Assembly (NCBI GenBank): GCA_021731385.1 | Contig: JAKFXM010000205.1 | Coordinates: forward strand, 1-11,639 | Source of the DNA: Methanobacteriota archaeon | GTDB taxonomy: Archaea; Altiarchaeota; Altiarchaeia; IMC4; QMZM01 | DNA length: 11,639 nt | Direction of reading: 5' to 3' | Shown: piece by piece, positions 11,195-11,639 of the stretch | Layout: each line of letters begins with the position of its first letter | Position numbering within the stretch: the stretch's first letter is position 1 | The notes under the pieces: generated by a model | Databases searched by the model: none | Told to the model about the DNA's origin: nothing | Seen by the model: only the letters and a program-made list of their open reading frames with translations | Position numbers and translations under genes: made by a program

Positions 11195-11639
11195 ATGTTA
11201 ACTAAAGAAAAACACTTTATCGACTGTTCTCCTTTCATCAGCATCATAAAGTTGGATGAGAACAGTCGGCTTTCCAGCAGATACTTCGCAAGACTTGGGA
11301 GTGGCGTCTATAAAGGCTATATCTCCTTCTCGGTTTATGCAGAGGTCATATACATAATCAAAAGAGACATCGAAAGAAAAGAATGGATATCTGCCATCTA
11401 TAAATTTCTAGGCTTGATAGAGGACAATAACATAGAGACTATCACTCCTAAGACCAAAGATATGGTGAGGAATCTCCAGAAAATCAGAGATATAGAGAAC
11501 AGAATAGGACCAACTGACACAAGATTGCTAGCAGATGCAATTTCCCTCGGAATTCCATATTTTGCAACCTTGGATACAAAACTTGGCGAAAGAATAGAAG
11601 ATGGGGATAGTAGAGAATTGATAAAGATTAGGATAATAG
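11195..11639 (+). CDS. PIN-domain protein, probable VapC-like ribonuclease (3' end outside the window)
   Basis: The frame opens with ATG at 11195 after an in-frame stop and stays open to the end of the window (148 residues seen). It has the PIN layout: HFIDCSPFISIIK (Asp10 at the end of the first strand), a helical region with SVYAEVIYII (Glu50), and GPTDTRLLADAISLGIPYFA (Asp108, Asp114) followed by TLDTKLG (Asp127). These acidic residues would bind the metal ions of a single-strand RNase. PIN proteins of this size are usually toxins of toxin-antitoxin pairs; no intact antitoxin gene precedes it, only the stretch ending at 11149. No Shine-Dalgarno site is visible. The last codons should be close to the true C-terminus. 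Confidence 0.75.
   Translation, partial: MLTKEKHFIDCSPFISIIKLDENSRLSSRYFARLGSGVYKGYISFSVYAEVIYIIKRDIERKEWISAIYKFLGLIEDNNIETITPKTKDMVRNLQKIRDIENRIGPTDTRLLADAISLGIPYFATLDTKLGERIEDGDSRELIKIRII

Overview
The window reads as chromosomal DNA of an archaeon, probably a euryarchaeote. The clearest marker is tiaS, the tRNA-Ile2 agmatidine synthase, an archaea-specific enzyme. A CDC48-type double AAA+ ATPase, a PadR-like regulator, archaeal-looking TATA boxes close to start codons, and few Shine-Dalgarno sites agree with this. Many small remnants and hairpin clusters resemble large, repeat-rich genomes of the Methanosarcinales/ANME kind, but that placement is only an inference.

Left part (1-1000): the 3' end of a PadR-like regulator, an intergenic block packed with tandem hairpins that share outer arms but differ in their cores, an unrecognised 166-residue protein, and a second hairpin cluster.

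Stress block (967-5204): a small membrane protein and a coiled-coil protein form one transcription unit. A two-span membrane protein is divergent from the next unit, a three-gene operon of a GvpH-like Hsp20, a winged-helix regulator and a CDC48/VCP-like unfoldase. Hsp20, a DNA-binding protein and CDC48 side by side recall the heat-shock operon of Archaeoglobus fulgidus. The promoters of both rightward units carry the same inverted repeat, TTTTATC-N7-GATAAAA. The Hsp20 gene has a second short palindrome whose 3' arm contains its only candidate ribosome site.

Central part (5229-7540, minus strand): tiaS lies directly downstream of, and overlaps, a TumE-type toxin/antitoxin pair. Just beyond the antitoxin is a 17-codon duplicate of the tiaS start that differs almost only at synonymous sites, so the pair sits between two copies of the tiaS 5' end. 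Next to that relic is a decayed IS3-family transposase C-terminus.

Right part (7681-11639): a DUF429 predicted nuclease and a COG2509-type FAD oxidoreductase are followed by a third hairpin cluster, the C-terminal stub of a radC-like gene, and an IS5-like element. Its transposase is split by a 50-base insert made of two perfect hairpins; removing exactly those 50 bases restores one 311-codon frame. The window ends in a truncated ORF and the start of a PIN-domain protein.

The most unusual signal is the repeated occurrence of hairpin chains (short perfect stems, usually 3-5 base loops) just after stop codons, together with one such pair inserted in a transposase, which suggests that these units move or are copied.
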